A DNA stretch of 64,000 bases from Entonaema liquescens (GCA_902805475.1 CADCSX010000007.1:310001-374000), one strand, 5' to 3'; shown: positions 22,253 through 34,205, numbered from the stretch's first letter. A program made the numbers and translations. The notes: generated by a model from the sequence alone, not told the origin.

Positions 22253-23707
22253 ATGGCTTCCCAGTTTGCTACCGTCAGCGGCGCACGCTCTGACGCCAAC
22301 CCCTACAAAATTCTGATTGCCGGTGGCTGTTATGCCGGCCTAGCTGTGGCTGTCAATCTGCTCGAAAAGTGCGACACTATCGAGTCTCCCATCCCCGTCG
22401 AGATCACTATCGTCGATGAGCGTGATGGCTTCTGTATGTGGGATCCCTCCACTACCCTGCATTATATGCATCAAATACTCCAATTCTGCCCTGCCTCTCA
22501 GTAATGATTGCATTCCAGATCCACAACTGACTTATAACTTTTAGACCATGTAATTGGCTCACCTCTTGCCTTGGCGTCGAATAGCTACGCCGAGAAGGCT
22601 TGGGTAAACTTTAAGGACATCCCTGTGCTGCAAAGACCAGATGTGCGGTTCGTTCATGGTACTGTCAGCAAGGTCGACTGCGAAAACAAGATAGCAACAA
22701 TTGTCGAGCAACCGGACCAAGTATCCCGGGATGAGGGTTACGATTTCTTCGTTGCCTCCACTGGACTTCGACGTGTCTGGCCTGTAGTACCGCAGTCGGC
22801 AAGAAGGGCAGAATATCTTGAAGAAGCCCGTCGACACATCGATGCCGTAACGAATAGCACCGCACCTGTGCTCATTGTTGGTGGAGGTTAGTCTGCTCAA
22901 TTCCAACGTACCCCTTTTTATCCTTTGCTGACTGGTAAATAGGTGCTGTGGGTATTGAGATGGCAGCTGAACTGAAAGAAGTTCAGCCCAACGTCAAGGT
23001 TACCCTGGCGCACTCTCGTGCTAAGCTGCTGTCTGCCGAGCCGCTCCCTGACAATGTCAAGGACTGCGCGCTAGACCTGACCGAACAAGCCGGCGTCGAC
23101 GTACTTCTGAACCACCGATTGAAGAGCAAGACTCCCGTGAAGAATGAGGACGGCACCGAGGTGTTCGAGGTCGAGTTCGAAAACGGCCACAAGATGATTG
23201 CGAGCCTGGTTGTCATGGCCATCTCCCGCAGCGAGCCGTCAACCACTTATCTACCCATGGAAGCACTCAACGAAGACCGTTACGTCAACATCCTACCAAA
23301 TCTCCAGCTCTCTTCCGATAAGATCCCGAACGCCAAGTCTCACTTTGCTGTCGGTGATCTGATTAATTGGTCGGGTATCAAGCGATGCGGCTCGGCCATG
23401 CACCAGGGCCGCTATGCAGGGTTGAATATCCACCAGCTCATGCTGCAGGACATACAAGGAAAGGAGCCCGTATTCAATGAACTCAGCGAGGTTCCACCTA
23501 TGATTGGTCTTGCTGTCGGCAAGAATGCGCTCTCATACGGTGGAGAAGGCATGAAGCACGGAAAGCAAGTGATGGAGTGGTTCTTCGAGGAAGACCTAGG
23601 ATTCAGAAGTAAGTTATCTCTAAACATAACAACGTATGAATTAATAGCTAACTCGTCTCTAAATAGTTGTCTGGGACCATCTTCGTCTAGGGGGTATCAA
23701 GGCCTGA
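22253..23707 (+). CDS. AIF/AMID-type FAD-dependent NAD(P)H oxidoreductase
   Basis: Pyridine-nucleotide-disulphide-type flavoprotein (Pyr_redox_2). Exons 22253..22433, 22545..22886, 22943..23608, 23667..23707; introns 22434..22544, 22887..22942 and 23609..23666, all phase 1. FAD-binding: KILIAGGCYAGLAVAVNLL with DERDGF; the first exon junction rebuilds DGFYHVIGSPLALAS, typical of AIF-like proteins. NAD(P)H-binding: VLIVGGGAVGIEMAAEL; the second FAD contact is HFAVGDLI. The C-terminus is VWDHLRLGGIKA. The frame stays open upstream to an ATG at 22094, which would add a Ser/Arg-rich, presequence-like 53 residues; start choice is uncertain. It converges with the SidF-like gene. Two ATCWGATAA sites upstream suggest repression by iron, unusual for this family. 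Possible role in redox handling of iron or flavin-linked NADH oxidation; not demonstrable from sequence. Confidence 0.85.
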
Positions 23708-24128
23708 ATACGGCGAAAACATTCGCTCTGCGCTTTGCTTTGACTGGGGTGTTATCGGCGTTATTGGGGAGTTCCGGGGTAAAACGATTCGACGATTGAA
23801 GACATGATTTCTGCGGCTATCTTACGGCCGCACCACACGTATAAATTAGACGGTTCTTACTAGATTGATACTAATGAGTATATTTCTCATTCTATAAATG
23901 CGAGTGTAATATATATATATATGTAAATGTTTATTTGGTATATCGCAAACGTTATGATATGATGCTTTGGATAAACCCCAATTTAATAAAATAGGAGAAG
24001 TCGAACAGATAAATAAACCAACCCACTTCGTCACCCCTGAAAACGATAAGCGTAATCTTTTCTTCTACCCTCCCCCCCTTCCTTCCACGACGCCAACCAC
24101 GTGACACCATCCATCCCTCCAATCTTAC
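23708..24128. other. Convergent intergenic region
   Basis: Short 3'-3' spacer between the FAD oxidoreductase and the SidF-like gene, with an (AT)n run near 23910-23921. No gene seen. Confidence 0.6.
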
Positions 24129-25513
24129 CTATAATTTCGGCAGCAATCCAACCAGCGTGCCACCAACCACCTTCTCGCTCTCCCCCAGCGGCGCGAGCTG
24201 GAAGAAGCGCTCGCGGGAGCATCGCACGAATGCGGACCGCTTATGCGGCAGATCAACGAACTTGTCGAGCCCGAACCCGTGCATAAAGTCGTACGCCAGC
24301 ACCGAGCTATTCGTGTACTTGGGCTCGCCCACCACGTACATCGTGCGCGGATCGTCTAGGAACAAATAGTGCATCAGACTCGACCACCACGCCGTCACGC
24401 GGTGCGGGCCCCGGAACCGTATGTCGCCCACCAGCGAGTGGCGGCCGCGGTCGAAGTCGCCTGCGTCGTAGTACGCGCCGAGTCGATCTTCCTGCAGGCG
24501 AGTAAAAAATCAGTCAGTCAGTGCCCAGTACGATGTTCCACCTTCCAAGCTTCATCCCAACGTACCTTAGCCCAGTACACCTCGAAGTACGCGAAAAACG
24601 TGTCGTCGAACGCCGCCAGCAGCGTGATCTGGTGGGGATCGACGTGCGCGCGCCGCAGGTACTCGCGGTGCTGGTCCAGCGACCCGGTCTCGTTCCACCC
24701 CTGCGACACCCGCGGGTCGTTCTGCCACGCGTGGAACAGCCCCAGGTGCTCCGGGTCCTCCCAGTCCAGCGCCACCATGCTAAACGTCTCGCGCAGGTGC
24801 GGGATCCACCGGCTGTACACGACGGAGCCCGGGCGCGGCTTCGCGGGGCGTCGCGGGTGCCAGGCCGGCGACCCGCTGGCCTCGGACGTCATGGCGTGCT
24901 GGAGCGGCGTGAGGGGGTACGCGGAGAGCGGTTTGGGGAGCGAGGCGTTGGCCGAGTCGGGCGCCCAGATGCTGCGCGGCCCGAAGGGCGAGCCTGCGCC
25001 CTGCCAGAATGTGCTGCGGAGCACGAGCAGCTCGTCGCTGAGGCCGGCTGCTGTGGGGTGGTCGATGGCTAGGAGGACGGCTTTGAGTTGTGCCACGAGT
25101 ACTTCCCGGCCGGGTCCCTCGAGTGTGAGCCGAAGCCCCTCTGTCGACGGTCGCAGCGTGAATAGCACATAAATCACGAGCCAGGCCTGAGCTAGTGTGG
25201 GGGGCGTCTCGACATCCCAGGTAAAAGCTGAGCTTGGGGAGCGGCGAGCCCGACCCCATGGTGTGTTGTTCGATTCGGCCGGCCGCTCGCTCGATTTAAG
25301 ATCCGTGGGCTCGGTGAAGAAGAGCGCGTCATTATCAAGACGTTCGGGTAAGGGTTTGGTTTTAGCTTTTCCTTCGCTGGCGGTGTCTTCTTGGGGCTTG
25401 ACTTGGAACCAAGGAGTCGAGTCGGAGGGACGCGAAGTCTTAGCGAGAGTGTAAGACGTGAGGTACGGATGTGGGAGCTTGAGCACCGGCTCATTCGTGG
25501 AGGGTGTCGCCAT
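24129..25513 (-). CDS. Siderophore N-acyltransferase, SidF/IucB-like (GNAT)
   Basis: Two exons, 25513..24566 and 24491..24129, with intron 24565..24492 (GTACGT...GCAG, phase 0); 436 aa. The C-terminal half matches the siderophore acyltransferase GNAT family (Acetyltransf_8; IucB, RhbD, MbtK, fungal SidF): FHAWQNDPRVSQGWNETG with the conserved His and Trp, QITLLAAFDDTFFAYFEVYW for the acyl-CoA core, then YDAGDFDRGRHSLVGDIRFR and MYVVGEPKYTNSSVL. The family transfers an acyl group from CoA to N5-hydroxyornithine, making the hydroxamate unit of fusarinine or coprogen-type siderophores. The protein ends in PKL, a possible weak peroxisomal PTS1; A. fumigatus SidF is peroxisomal. Unusually GC-rich for the window. 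Three ATCWGATAA sites stand 603-755 bp upstream. An acetyl-specific (SidL-like) role is possible; the SidI-like ligase nearby favours SidF. Confidence 0.85.
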
Positions 25514-26115
25514 TGCTGAGGAAGGGATGGTGTGTAACGTGATTTACAGATGTAATTGGGTATCCAATGGGTATCAATTGGAGGCGTTTTTTGATGTGTC
25601 TCTCTAGGAGAGTACTCAATTACATGAAAATAAGTACTAGAAAGGAATTTCTTATTTACGGTGAGAACTCGTAGCTATTCCTCTTCCTGAGCAAGCAAGC
25701 AAGTTTACCAGCATAGCAAAGCAAATGGGTACAAGTCACTGGTTTACCGAATAATTCCGCCAGCACCCCAGTTAGACATGAATTGCTCTCCCCATAGTAA
25801 AATAGACCCATTATCATCTGTCAAGTACCTTCAAGTACAATACCTTGTCTAATAGCTGTCAATAGGGTCTCCTTCATTCCCACTTTCCATCTCCGTATAA
25901 GTCCTGAAATACCACGCCCAACCCTTTTTTCTCACGCTAATGCAAGGGATCGTGCGGTCAACGTCAACGTGTCTCAACAACAAGCCAGCCCATCCCGACT
26001 TCCTTCCATCCTTGCGAAGAGACGATCTAACAGGGACTGCGGAGATTGAGAAGGTTGCGTACTGGGGTGGTGGCAGAGAACCGAGACTATGGGTCTTGGC
26101 GGTCTGCAGAAGCGG

Positions 26116-26124
26116 ATCAGATAA
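26116..26124 (+). promoter_or_regulatory. SreA/SRE-type GATA site, SidF-like promoter (1 of 3)
   Basis: CGG followed by ATCAGATAA, 603 bp upstream of the SidF-like start codon at 25513. Confidence 0.7.
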
Positions 26125-26201
26125 CTTTAAGCGGATGGATTGGAAGAAGCAAGGCCCTTTTTGTTGGCTCTCTAGCAATGGTGTGTCACGGCTAACGGCG
26201 G

Positions 26202-26210
26202 ATCAGATAA
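26202..26210 (+). promoter_or_regulatory. SreA/SRE-type GATA site, SidF-like promoter (2 of 3)
   Basis: CGG followed by ATCAGATAA, 689 bp upstream of the start codon and 86 bp from the previous site. A T-rich tail follows, as at the third site. Confidence 0.7.
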
Positions 26211-26267
26211 AAATTTTGGCTGGTAGTTTAATAGCGCGCCCCGAGAAGTATTGTGGAGCAGACACGG

Positions 26268-26276
26268 ATCTGATAA
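26268..26276 (+). promoter_or_regulatory. SreA/SRE-type GATA site, SidF-like promoter (3 of 3)
   Basis: CGG followed by ATCTGATAA, 755 bp upstream of the start codon and 66 bp from the second site. Confidence 0.7.
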
Positions 26277-28459
26277 ATAATTTTCGGACCGATATCGGCC
26301 TTGGAATTGAGAAATAGGTACAGATACTTGCCTGGGTACATGTCCCCCGAGGTACCCGGACATAATGCCACAATGTTGTCAGTATTTATGCTATCCTTCT
26401 CCGTAGGCTTTGATCTCATGTATAAATAGGAGCACATCTATAGCTCACATGTCTTATCCTTTGAGTTAAGTTCACCACTTTGGAAAGATTAGCTTATGTC
26501 AACACATTAACTAAGTCTTACCTCACTGAAACTGGGGAATACCCTTAAGTAATGCATATATAGGTGCATATAGTAGTGTCTTATATGAAGCAAAATCATA
26601 TCCAGAGTAATATGCCGCTAGTTATTGATACAGTTGTGAATATTTTCCATACGTAATACCTATATTAAAAATGACAGCTTGGATACTCTATTAAGTACGC
26701 TTCCAAATAATCAGAAATAAAGATGTGTCACTACATTGGTTTCCTATTTCATGAAATCAATAAGCATTTAAATATAGGCTTAAGTCAAGGTCAACCATAT
26801 GCTTAGGTTAAGAGTATCGCGAGGTAGAACAAGAAGTAAAGTACCTAGCCTAGCTATGGGAACAATACATAGCTACTAAACAAGCTCTTCAGTCCAGCCC
26901 TCATCTAGAACACGGAAAAGGAGCTTAGGTATACTTACACATCTTTCAAGTTAAACTTTAATGTTACCCGCTCTCTTGGTAACCAATGAGAGCTGATACC
27001 ACTGTCCGGTAAGTCTTGTTAGGGCTTTCATTACCTACATTAAGTAACGGGATATGTTAAACATAAAGCCTGTCCTGCAAGGAACTATTTGGTAGGTGTT
27101 TCACAACATTGTGCTAAGCAAGTCTTATAGATAGGTAGTTATATCATGTTAACGGTATTAGTTCCCTATTAAAAGAATGGACGGCATTTGAGGCTGCCAC
27201 ACACCCCACACTTGTACCGGAGCACCACCGAACAGTATACGGTGGACTTCCGGCCCACTAGTCACCGGTTTTGAACCTCACCCCTTTTCCATGTTATCTA
27301 GACTCACGCAGGAAACCCAATTATTGAATGAACTATTAAAATAGTCTACTTGACTTATTACGTGAATGGATATTTTCATTCTGAAAGTAACAGTGCATAT
27401 TCTTTCCGCACAGAAGTAGGTAGAACGAGCACAACAGGGACTTCATAAATCTAGTCTTCATGTAGATTATAATTTGCAACATGGCATTAAGTTACCCTTT
27501 ATGATACTATGAATATTTCAGGATCCTATTTTAACTTCTCCTATTCTTGCCTCTTGCCTCTTTTCCTTCCCTCCGTATTTTATCATAGCTCTTCTGTTAT
27601 GCGAAGATTACTGCCGTTTCTTCACAAGGCTACCCTTTAAACTAGAAGAAATCGCCGAACATGTTGAAGACGCCGAAAGCGATGTATTTTCCACTGGTCA
27701 CTTTCCTCGCAGTATACTGACTGTTATTAACTAATATTTTTATTGTTGTAAATAACGATCATCCTTCACGAAACATATTACACGTTATACGCAACATTCT
27801 TTCTCATATACAAGTTGCCCGTAGAATGATGCCCGGTTCGCAGTCAGGACTTTAAACAAGGCTTCAAAGCAAGGTATGTTTGTAGTATGCATGCTTACTT
27901 GCCTCCATGACTTCAGGTTTTAATCCTCTTCAGGACCACAGGGTCATTCCCATGCCTTCTAGGCTTACCTTGGGCTATTCTGGAGTAATTAGATAGATAG
28001 ATTTTAGGATCCTTCAGGTCCAGGAAATGTAATACCATCACAGTTAGAGGAGAAAGCTCGAATCGTAAGGAGTACCTAGAATCCAAAGTTTTGGTACCTA
28101 CTGTCGGTTCCGGTATGCAGGTACCTTGGAACAACCGACACCAGCGAAGCTACCAGCATCGAATCAAATCAGGATGAAGTACCCTAAATAGATAGCACAT
28201 AAATCAGTTCCTGGCTCTTTAGAATGCCCTAATAGTGACTTCCTTATTGCAATATTACCTTGCACGGTGCGCAACTACCTGTTCCCTCAAACTTGGCTGG
28301 GTGCCTGCGATAACAACGCTGGTGATAGCAGCACCAAAATTCCTCCCACATCCTATACCATACGTGCGCAACGGTAAATATTTGGCAACGTCCAGGACGG
28401 CAAGTATACGTACAATACATTTTTTAATCCATTATCGTCGCTGCTTGACATGCTTCATT

Positions 28460-29434
28460 ATGGCTGGTCCAGATCTGTCCCTCCCGCCTAAACCACCGGT
28501 GCCTAATCCCAGCTCCCCAACCGGTTCAGATCTCCCCGTAAAGCCTCCGGCTACACCTCGACATCATCCGTCGACCCCTTCCGGCTCAACAGGAAGCCAT
28601 GGCTCTCAGGATTCTACGAAATACTGGCCTCCTCCGCCGTTTTCTACGTCACCAGCTTACTCGCTATCTTCGTCACCGAGTCCTTCGAGCCAGGAACCTC
28701 TTATGTTCACGTCGCTTCAGGGCCTGCCTTCCCCGTCGCATTATCCGGGACGCAATGCCAGCGCCTTATGGAACGTAACCCCGTCGCCTCCAGCTAAGAC
28801 AGTCTCAAATGGCCCTGTTGCTCAACGACGACAACAGAGAAAGCGGGACCCTCGATTCCTACCAGGTCGACAATCGCCAACATTCCGCCAATCCCGTCCG
28901 CCTCCTACGGTGAGGATCCCTCCCTGGAGAAAGAATCGACACCTAGGTCCAAGCCCGTTCCAGAGACCAGAGCGCCCTCGCACGCCCTTAGCTTTACCGT
29001 TTGGGACACTTACCGAATCATTGCTAGAAGCAATGGGCCAAGACCCCATCCGCCGATACTTCGACTTGTGTCTAGACGAAGGCGTCAACATGCTTAATGC
29101 CGAGGAACAGAATTTGCTATGCGCGTACATCGACCCCGAGAAAGAACAGCAGCGGGATATGGTATACCGCATGGCACAGCAGATCCTATGGTGGACCCGC
29201 AGCCACAAACTCACGTACAAGCTCCTAAACTGGATCCAGACCCGAGACAACAACCACGAGATTACAGTTAGAATGCTCAGCGAGCGCCTGAGTGTACCGG
29301 AGCTCGAACAGGAAGACAAGATGATGTCCCTTGAAGAGGTTGACGAGCTCATGAATTGCCAGATTGCCCTCGACCTTTGCAAGAAAGAATTAAAGGAAAA
29401 AGAAAGCAAGCAAGGACCTGAGCCTCTTTCCTAG
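28460..29434 (+). CDS. Proline-rich hypothetical protein
   Basis: Single open frame of 324 aa from the ATG at 28460; the frame remains open about 75 codons upstream, but that part starts without an ATG and has non-coding composition. The N-terminal half is Pro/Ser-rich and probably disordered (LSLPPKPPVPNPSSPTGS, FSTSPAYSLSSSPSPSS), with a basic patch QRRQQRKRDPR. The C-terminal 130 residues are predicted helical and charged (LLEAMGQDPIRRYFDLCLDE ... QILWWTRSHKLTYKLLNW ... LCKKELKEKESKQ), which may be an interaction domain or coiled coil. No known domain recognised; no signal peptide. A fungal lineage-specific protein is likely. Confidence 0.6.
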   Translation: MAGPDLSLPPKPPVPNPSSPTGSDLPVKPPATPRHHPSTPSGSTGSHGSQDSTKYWPPPPFSTSPAYSLSSSPSPSSQEPLMFTSLQGLPSPSHYPGRNASALWNVTPSPPAKTVSNGPVAQRRQQRKRDPRFLPGRQSPTFRQSRPPPTVRIPPWRKNRHLGPSPFQRPERPRTPLALPFGTLTESLLEAMGQDPIRRYFDLCLDEGVNMLNAEEQNLLCAYIDPEKEQQRDMVYRMAQQILWWTRSHKLTYKLLNWIQTRDNNHEITVRMLSERLSVPELEQEDKMMSLEEVDELMNCQIALDLCKKELKEKESKQGPEPLS

Positions 29435-30089
29435 CTTCCCCCATCGCTTAGTATTACGTTGTGGTAAAGGGTCCTTGCTACTGCTATCTATCTGAGAGCA
29501 ATAACGGCAGGATTCCGTTCGTGGTAGAAAGAAGCTCATACACACACGGTCATATCGCAAGACTCGGGAAAATGGTTTACGGGAAATGATCCAGCAAGGA
29601 CTGATTACCTAGAAAAGGATAGCTGCCAAAGTTCGCCAACGATAAACGATTGAAAAAAAATAAACACCTATAACGACTTATGAGGAGGATAGATTCCGGT
29701 GCCCGATCGCCGGCGATCGATGGCAACGCTTTGAAAATATGCGAGACACGCGAGCTTACTCGAGCTTTACGTGCGATGCATACACAAATCCCTCACCGCG
29801 AATCGAAAACTCCTGTCACCATGGCGGGGGGCTCATATATCGTTAACAGTATTATTCAGGTCTAACGGTCTCTAGCTCGAGACAGTCAGATCAGCTATTT
29901 TCCTAGGAAAATAGTAGTACTAGAAATAATACAATGCGTTGAACTATACTTTATTTAGTTCTGCAAGTCATTAAGCTTCTTTATTCATTACCTGCCTGTC
30001 GTGATATAGCCTATGCCATCCTTTAGATATTTACCTACCCATTACATAGTTCAGTGACTGCGCCTAGATCCTACGTCCCTTTCCTTGCT
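29435..30089. other. Intergenic region
   Basis: 3' flanks of the proline-rich gene and the SDR gene. A 61-codon open frame at 29680 is not supported by motifs. Nothing else seen. Confidence 0.5.
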
Positions 30090-31115
30090 TTATAAATCTG
30101 TACTCTCAGCTACGGCTCGAGTAGCTTCCACATCGCTCTTCAACTTTGCTATCTTCGCATCGAGCCGGGCCAGACAGTCTTTACCCAGCGGTAACCTTAA
30201 GATCTTGCCCTTCAACGCACCAGCCTCTCCTTCACCCGTCACGACCTCAAAAACACGATCGGCTAGCTTATCCGGGTCGCCCCTCTGGCTCCCCTCCAGC
30301 TCATGAAAATGCTTCATCGTCTTGCCAACCGGCGTGTCTTTTTCGTGCTCAGGAACGCCTTTCTCGTTCGCAACCGAGCCCTTCAAGAAGTTTGTCCGGA
30401 ATTGTCCGGGCTCAACTATCAGCACGTTGATGCCAAACTCGGCAACCTCTCGTGCCAGGGACTCGCTCATCCCTTCAAGAGCAAACTTGCTGCCAGCGTA
30501 GATTGAGCACGTTGGAAGACCGTCTTGACCGGCTATGCTGCTGATGTTGACGATGCTGCCGGATTTATGGGCCCTCATCCCTGGAAGAACGGCCTTTACA
30601 CGGAGTTAGTAATCATTATCCGGAGCTATGCTTACCCCCCTTTTCCGGGAACATCATCGTAAGGCCCCCATAAAAAAAAAGTCTGTGATGCTGACCTGGA
30701 TAGCATATAGCGGACCGAAAAAATTCGTCTGAATTTGGGTGGTGACTTCTTTCTCACTAAGAATGGTTAGTCAAAGCGGCGCATAGTATAACTGGAGCAT
30801 TCAATAGCGGGAAACGTACGTAAATTCCGAAAGTGGTCCAAGAAGTGAATAGCCAGCATTATTCACCAGGACGTCGATTTTGCCGTAGATCTGCTCAGCC
30901 GCCTTGACCTTTCCCTGTATGCTGACTTGAGACTCCGTCATGTCTAATTGCACCACCTTTCCTCCTCTGCTCTCAATGGCCTTCACGGCTTCAGCAGCAC
31001 GTACTGGGTTGCGCATAGCGCCGATGACCTTGTGGCCTGCCTTCAGGGCGCGAAGGCTGAATGAAAGGCCCATGCCATTCGAGGCACCTGTAATTAGCCA
31101 AACTGGAGAAGACAT
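30090..31115 (-). CDS. Short-chain dehydrogenase/reductase with one frameshift
   Basis: Classical SDR, expected 286 aa. Exons 31115..30820, 30757..30696 and 30593..30090; introns 30819..30758 and 30695..30594. Motifs: WLITGASNGMG (cofactor loop), DVLVNNAGYSLLG, the structural N and NFFGP region in exon 2, VNISSIAGQ, and the catalytic Y-x3-K in CSIYAGSKFALEG. In exon 2 a T7 run (plus-strand A7 at 30718-30724) has one base too many: upstream and downstream segments read in different frames, and removing one base would make all three exons agree in phase. The start at 31115 is the ATG directly before SSPVWLITG; an open frame extends upstream but has no family similarity. Likely NADP(H)-dependent ketoreductase or alcohol dehydrogenase; substrate unknown. 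Confidence 0.85.
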
Positions 31116-32667
31116 CTTGAAGATGATGCAGCTAGATTCAATAAGTGCAATAGTTGAATTAGGAAAATCCACCTCGGATAAAACTTGGTGGGTGCGGTCC
31201 TGTATGTAGGTTCTCCGGCAAGATGGATATACAGGTCGACAATCACCTAAGTCCGACGATGGCTCTGATCCAAGGAGCAATGTGTTGTGTAGTAAGGTAA
31301 GATATGGATCCTGGTGTTCAGGTATGTAAAGCGGATGCAACAACGTTTAGCTTATCGCTCTAAGCTATGGATATATTATGGATATTACAACATCTTAGGT
31401 AATGGTATGATTTCGTGATATTTCTTTCCGGTGGATCAAAGAATGACACTGGGAGATGGACTGCAGTAGTCATATCATTGGGCTATACTGCTGATAATAT
31501 CGAAGATATAGGACCTTGGGTATCTTTATGGACAGAGCATATGATGATTTCTAAATAGTTAAAGAACAGAGGATCGGCAATATCTTAGCTCTGCGAGGAG
31601 TTAAAATAGTCGCGGCTAGTAGACAGCCTAGTCTACTTTTCTCATCTCTCACGTTGACCTATCACCGACGCTATTGTCGGTGTTAAAAGAAGAAGATTCT
31701 GGAGGCTAATCAACAAGTTCCAACTGTCCCAATTCAGTAAGCGAGTAGTGCTTAGGCCAAATGCTAAAGAAACACGCCTCTATGTCTCCTGAAACCGAGG
31801 GTATGGATAACCTCGTGGCGGCAAGTAGCAGCGTACTGAAATTTGGAATATCAGCTGCGTACGTCACCAAGGAATCCCAGGAGACTATAGCCGACCGCAT
31901 ATATTTGAAATTATGCTTGAATGTTTCAATTCCGACTAACATCTCACTATCTGGGGATTAAAATCTTACTCCACTCCGGAGACTACGGCCTTAAGTCCGG
32001 ACCCAATGCATCATAGAAATAAGACGTGGTATATTTTCCAATTAACACTATCTTTCTATCAATAGTTTTACTAGTTCTAGGAGCATGTAAAACATACGTT
32101 AAACCCATATCATTTACGATTACCTGCTTACAAACTATAAACTACAACCCACCCACATATATATATATGATATGATAGGGATAGCTTCAAGAATAGTGAG
32201 GCGTCCTTGGCGTTAGTAATGATTGAAGCTCCACCAAACTACGGACTCGAGAGGGACTCCGAAAGAATATAACGGCGAGCTTGGCCGGAGTTAACACCAA
32301 GGCTTTAGGTATTTGTGCATAACCTCCACGGCACCAAGATCAATGAATGGCTTTTTACACGGCTAACCGGATAGACATATCATCCGTGTCTAGATCGAAC
32401 AGTTGCATCACCACCTACCCCGACCCCTCGAGTTGCGTGACATTGACGTACATCACCGAAGGAAGGGCCGGCTTTTGAATTATTAATGTTCATGATCATC
32501 AGATATAAAAGGTAGAAACCGATTATTGTTATTAATCCACCATTGGGTATATATAGACGAGTAGTTGCCGCATCTATAGTAGCATTGCTCACAGCTCAAA
32601 CTACCTACTCTCATCATTACCTACTTATCTCATAACCTTCCTTGATCATCATTAAAATCCATAGAAA
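31116..32667. other. Divergent intergenic region
   Basis: About 1.55 kb between the SDR and the aldo-keto reductase, which are divergently transcribed. It contains an (AT)n run at 32157-32168. Two overlapping open frames at 31706-31961 on opposite strands lack motifs. No gene called. Confidence 0.55.
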
Positions 32668-33985
32668 ATGCCTGTCAGCGTAGCGTTACCGCAGGCCCCT
32701 CCGCCCCAGTCTCCTCTAGCTCGCTACCGCCTACTCTCCCCTACCGCATCGATTCGCGTGAGCCCGCTATGCCTGGGTGCTATGAATTTCGGAGATGCCT
32801 GGAAAGAGTACAGTAAGTCAGCCATGATACTCTTCTCGCGAATTCACAAATACGAAAATATTTCGCCGTATCTTAGCACATTTTACAAAAAGCCATAATT
32901 ATTAACACCGCGATTCTTAGTGGGTGAATGTGACGAGAAGACCACCGAAGAAATCCTGGATTACTTCTATGAACAAGGGGGCAACTTCATCGACACCGCC
33001 AACAACTACCAATTCGAGGAATCCGAGAAGCGCATCGGAGCATGGATGAAGAAGCGCGGCAACCGAGACCAAATGGTCATCGCGACCAAGTTCTCGACCA
33101 ACTTCCGCGCTGGCCCGCCCGGAAAGGGGCAGATCATGATCAACTTCGCGGGCAACGGCTCCAAGAGCCTGCACGTGTCCGTCCAAGCCAGCCTGGAAAA
33201 GCTGCAGACCAGCTACATCGACCTGGTAAGTATAGCACTACCTACCTATTTGCCTACTTTTCGGTGCGCGTGAAGTATCCAAACTAACATGGAATTCTCA
33301 GCTATACGTTCACTGGTGGGACTTCTCCACCAGCATCCCCGAGCTCATGCAATCGCTCAACCACCTCGTCGCGTCCGGCAAAGTGCTGTACCTCGGCGTG
33401 AGCGACACGCCCGCCTGGGCCGTCAGCAAGGCCAACGAGTACGCGCGGCAGAACGGGCTGCGGCAGTTCAGCGTGTATCAGGGGCTCTGGAACGCGGCGA
33501 CGCGCGACTTCGAGCGGGAGATCATCCCGATGTGCCGCGCGGAGGGCATGGGGCTGGCGCCGTGGGGCGCGCTGGGCGCCGGCAAATTCAAGACCGAGGA
33601 GCAGCGGCAGAAGGCCGGGCGGCAGGTCCAGGTCACTGAGAACGATATCAAGATCAGCAAGGTGCTCGAGACGATTGCCAAGCGTAAGAACACCCTCATC
33701 ACGAGTATCGCGCAGGCCTACGTTTCCAGCAAGGTGCCGTATGTGTTCCCCATCGTCGGCGGCCGCAATATTGAGCACCTTAAGGGGAATATCGAGGCGC
33801 TGAAGATTAAGCTGTCGACCGAGGATATCAAGGAGATCGAGTCGGCGATTCCTTTCGATGTGGGGTTCCCGAATAACTTCCTCCACGGGCCTGAGATACC
33901 CGAGCATCCCGGCCAGTTGTGGATCCTGAGCACTGCTGGTACTACGGATTATGTGCCGGAGCAGAAATCTCTCAGCAGAGAGTAA
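32668..33985 (+). CDS. Aldo-keto reductase, aryl-alcohol dehydrogenase-like
   Basis: Exons 32668..32812, 32921..33225 and 33302..33985; introns 32813..32920 (phase 1) and 33226..33301 (phase 0). Protein about 377 aa. AKR signatures: PLCLGAMNFGDAWKEY, GGNFIDTANNYQFEESEKRIG (catalytic Asp and Tyr), MVIATKF (Lys) and DLLYVHWWD (His) give the complete D-Y-K-H tetrad of a TIM-barrel NADPH-dependent reductase. GLAPWGALGAGKF and VFPIVGGRNIEHLKGNI are typical of the AKR9 group, which includes aryl-alcohol dehydrogenases and norsolorinic acid reductase. Probably cytosolic. Substrate (aromatic aldehyde or polyketide) is not resolvable. Confidence 0.9.
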
Positions 33986-34205
33986 ACTGTCACTATTGTC
34001 TAAGAAATATAACCTCCTCATCTCGCGCGAGTTATGGCTACAATGTATTTCACCGGGTCTTGGTCGATAGTCACATACGAGACGAAAAAAAGGGGTAGGC
34101 TTAGTCAGAAACCGACATTTGTAGAATGCACGTAACATCTCATGATATATTATTAAATAATAAATGCATAAAACTAAGCTTAGAAGTCATCATAACATAT
34201 CCTCA

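Larger units (their letters stand above)
25514..28459. other. Long intergenic region / SidF-like promoter
   Basis: About 2.9 kb. The first 0.8 kb is the promoter of the SidF-like gene and carries three ATCWGATAA sites. The remainder is AT-rich with no supported gene; a GC-richer patch at 27180-27290 has no coding or tRNA pattern that I can recognise. Confidence 0.6.

Noticed and set aside
24369..25172. Long open frames antisense to the SidF-like gene
   Set aside because: They are shadows of a GC-rich coding region; the sense strand carries the conserved GNAT motifs and the intron.
33302..34138. 278-codon reverse open frame over the aldo-keto reductase
   Set aside because: Antisense shadow of a GC-rich exon with a complete AKR catalytic tetrad on the other strand.
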